From positions 21,204,880 through 21,268,879 of the forward strand of contig CM041295.1 in NCBI GenBank assembly GCA_023052935.1: 64,000 nucleotides of DNA, written 5' to 3'. Below the pieces are notes generated by a model. The model made no database searches. It had not been told where the DNA came from and saw nothing but the letters and a program-made list of their open reading frames with translations. Below are positions 63,787 through 64,000 of the stretch, in pieces. This DNA is from Piezodorus guildinii. Taxonomy: Eukaryota > Arthropoda > Insecta > Hemiptera > Pentatomidae. The translations under genes were made by a program, and so were the position numbers. Position 1 is the first letter of the stretch. Every line of letters begins with the position of its first letter.

Positions 63787-64000
63787 CCTTGTATAAATAA
63801 TTATTTTCAATATAAATATAAATTTATAGCAATAGACACTGGTTGTTGACAATATGATAAAATAAGTGTCTATGAAAGAATTTTAATAATACATCATAAT
63901 AAAGGCTTACACTCATCATGGCTCAAGAACCGAGGAATTAGTTGAAGTATACCGCCCTGAAGTACATAGATAACCTCCCTCTCATGCATTTATTTAACAA
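63787..64000. other. AT-rich non-coding end of window
   Basis: Nothing recognised. Confidence 0.4.

Overview
The window looks like nuclear DNA of an arthropod, probably an insect. It is strongly AT-rich, has introns with GT/AG boundaries, and is dominated by animal transposable elements (Jockey, R1-like, RTE-like and restriction-endonuclease LINEs, a BEL/Pao LTR element, mariner/Tc1 and hAT relatives, tRNA-derived SINEs). The only cellular gene I can recognise is a Wnt gene whose residues match the Wnt5 class of arthropods. No rRNA, functional tRNA, CRISPR or bacterial-type operon was seen. The species cannot be named from the sequence alone.

Layout. 1-2.6 kb: decayed LINE with a restriction-like endonuclease. 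2.6-11.9 kb: AT-rich DNA with RTE-type LINE scraps and a first copy of a dispersed repeat (called family D here). 11.9-17.3 kb: a nest in which an apparently intact Jockey element (12661-17011, with target duplication) has split an R1-like LINE that abuts a broken Tc1 transposase. 17.3-20.6 kb: AT-rich DNA with a hAT-type miniature element. 20.65-27.83 kb, minus strand: six coding exons of Wnt5, ending at a stop codon; the introns hold a mariner, two SINEs, an RTE fragment and a family D copy. 27.8-33.4 kb: nested MITE/SINE, family D, a small palindromic MITE, LINE ends and an RTE fragment. 33.4-37.0 kb: a 3.6-kb giant foldback whose arms are built of about eleven and nine 112-bp tandem units and capped by 21-bp tandem units. 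37-42.8 kb: family D copies, SINEs and a MITE with 190-bp inverted repeats. 42854-49552: a complete BEL/Pao retrotransposon with near-identical LTRs, a single open polyprotein and a 5-bp target duplication, inserted into a family D copy. 49.6-64 kb: LINE 3' fragments, an internally deleted mariner with an open frame (53617-54515), more SINEs, and AT-rich DNA.

How it fits together. The cellular content is one developmental signalling gene with short exons in TE-filled introns. Its 5' exon(s), including the signal peptide, were not found in the 36 kb upstream, so they are either beyond the window or too small to see by eye. The rest is a layered TE record in which relative ages can be read from nesting: R1-like LINE older than Jockey; family D older than BEL/Pao and older than SINE1; the 28-kb MITE older than the SINE inside it. 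The elements most likely to have moved recently are the Jockey and BEL/Pao copies. The most unusual structure is the foldback at 33.4-37.0 kb.
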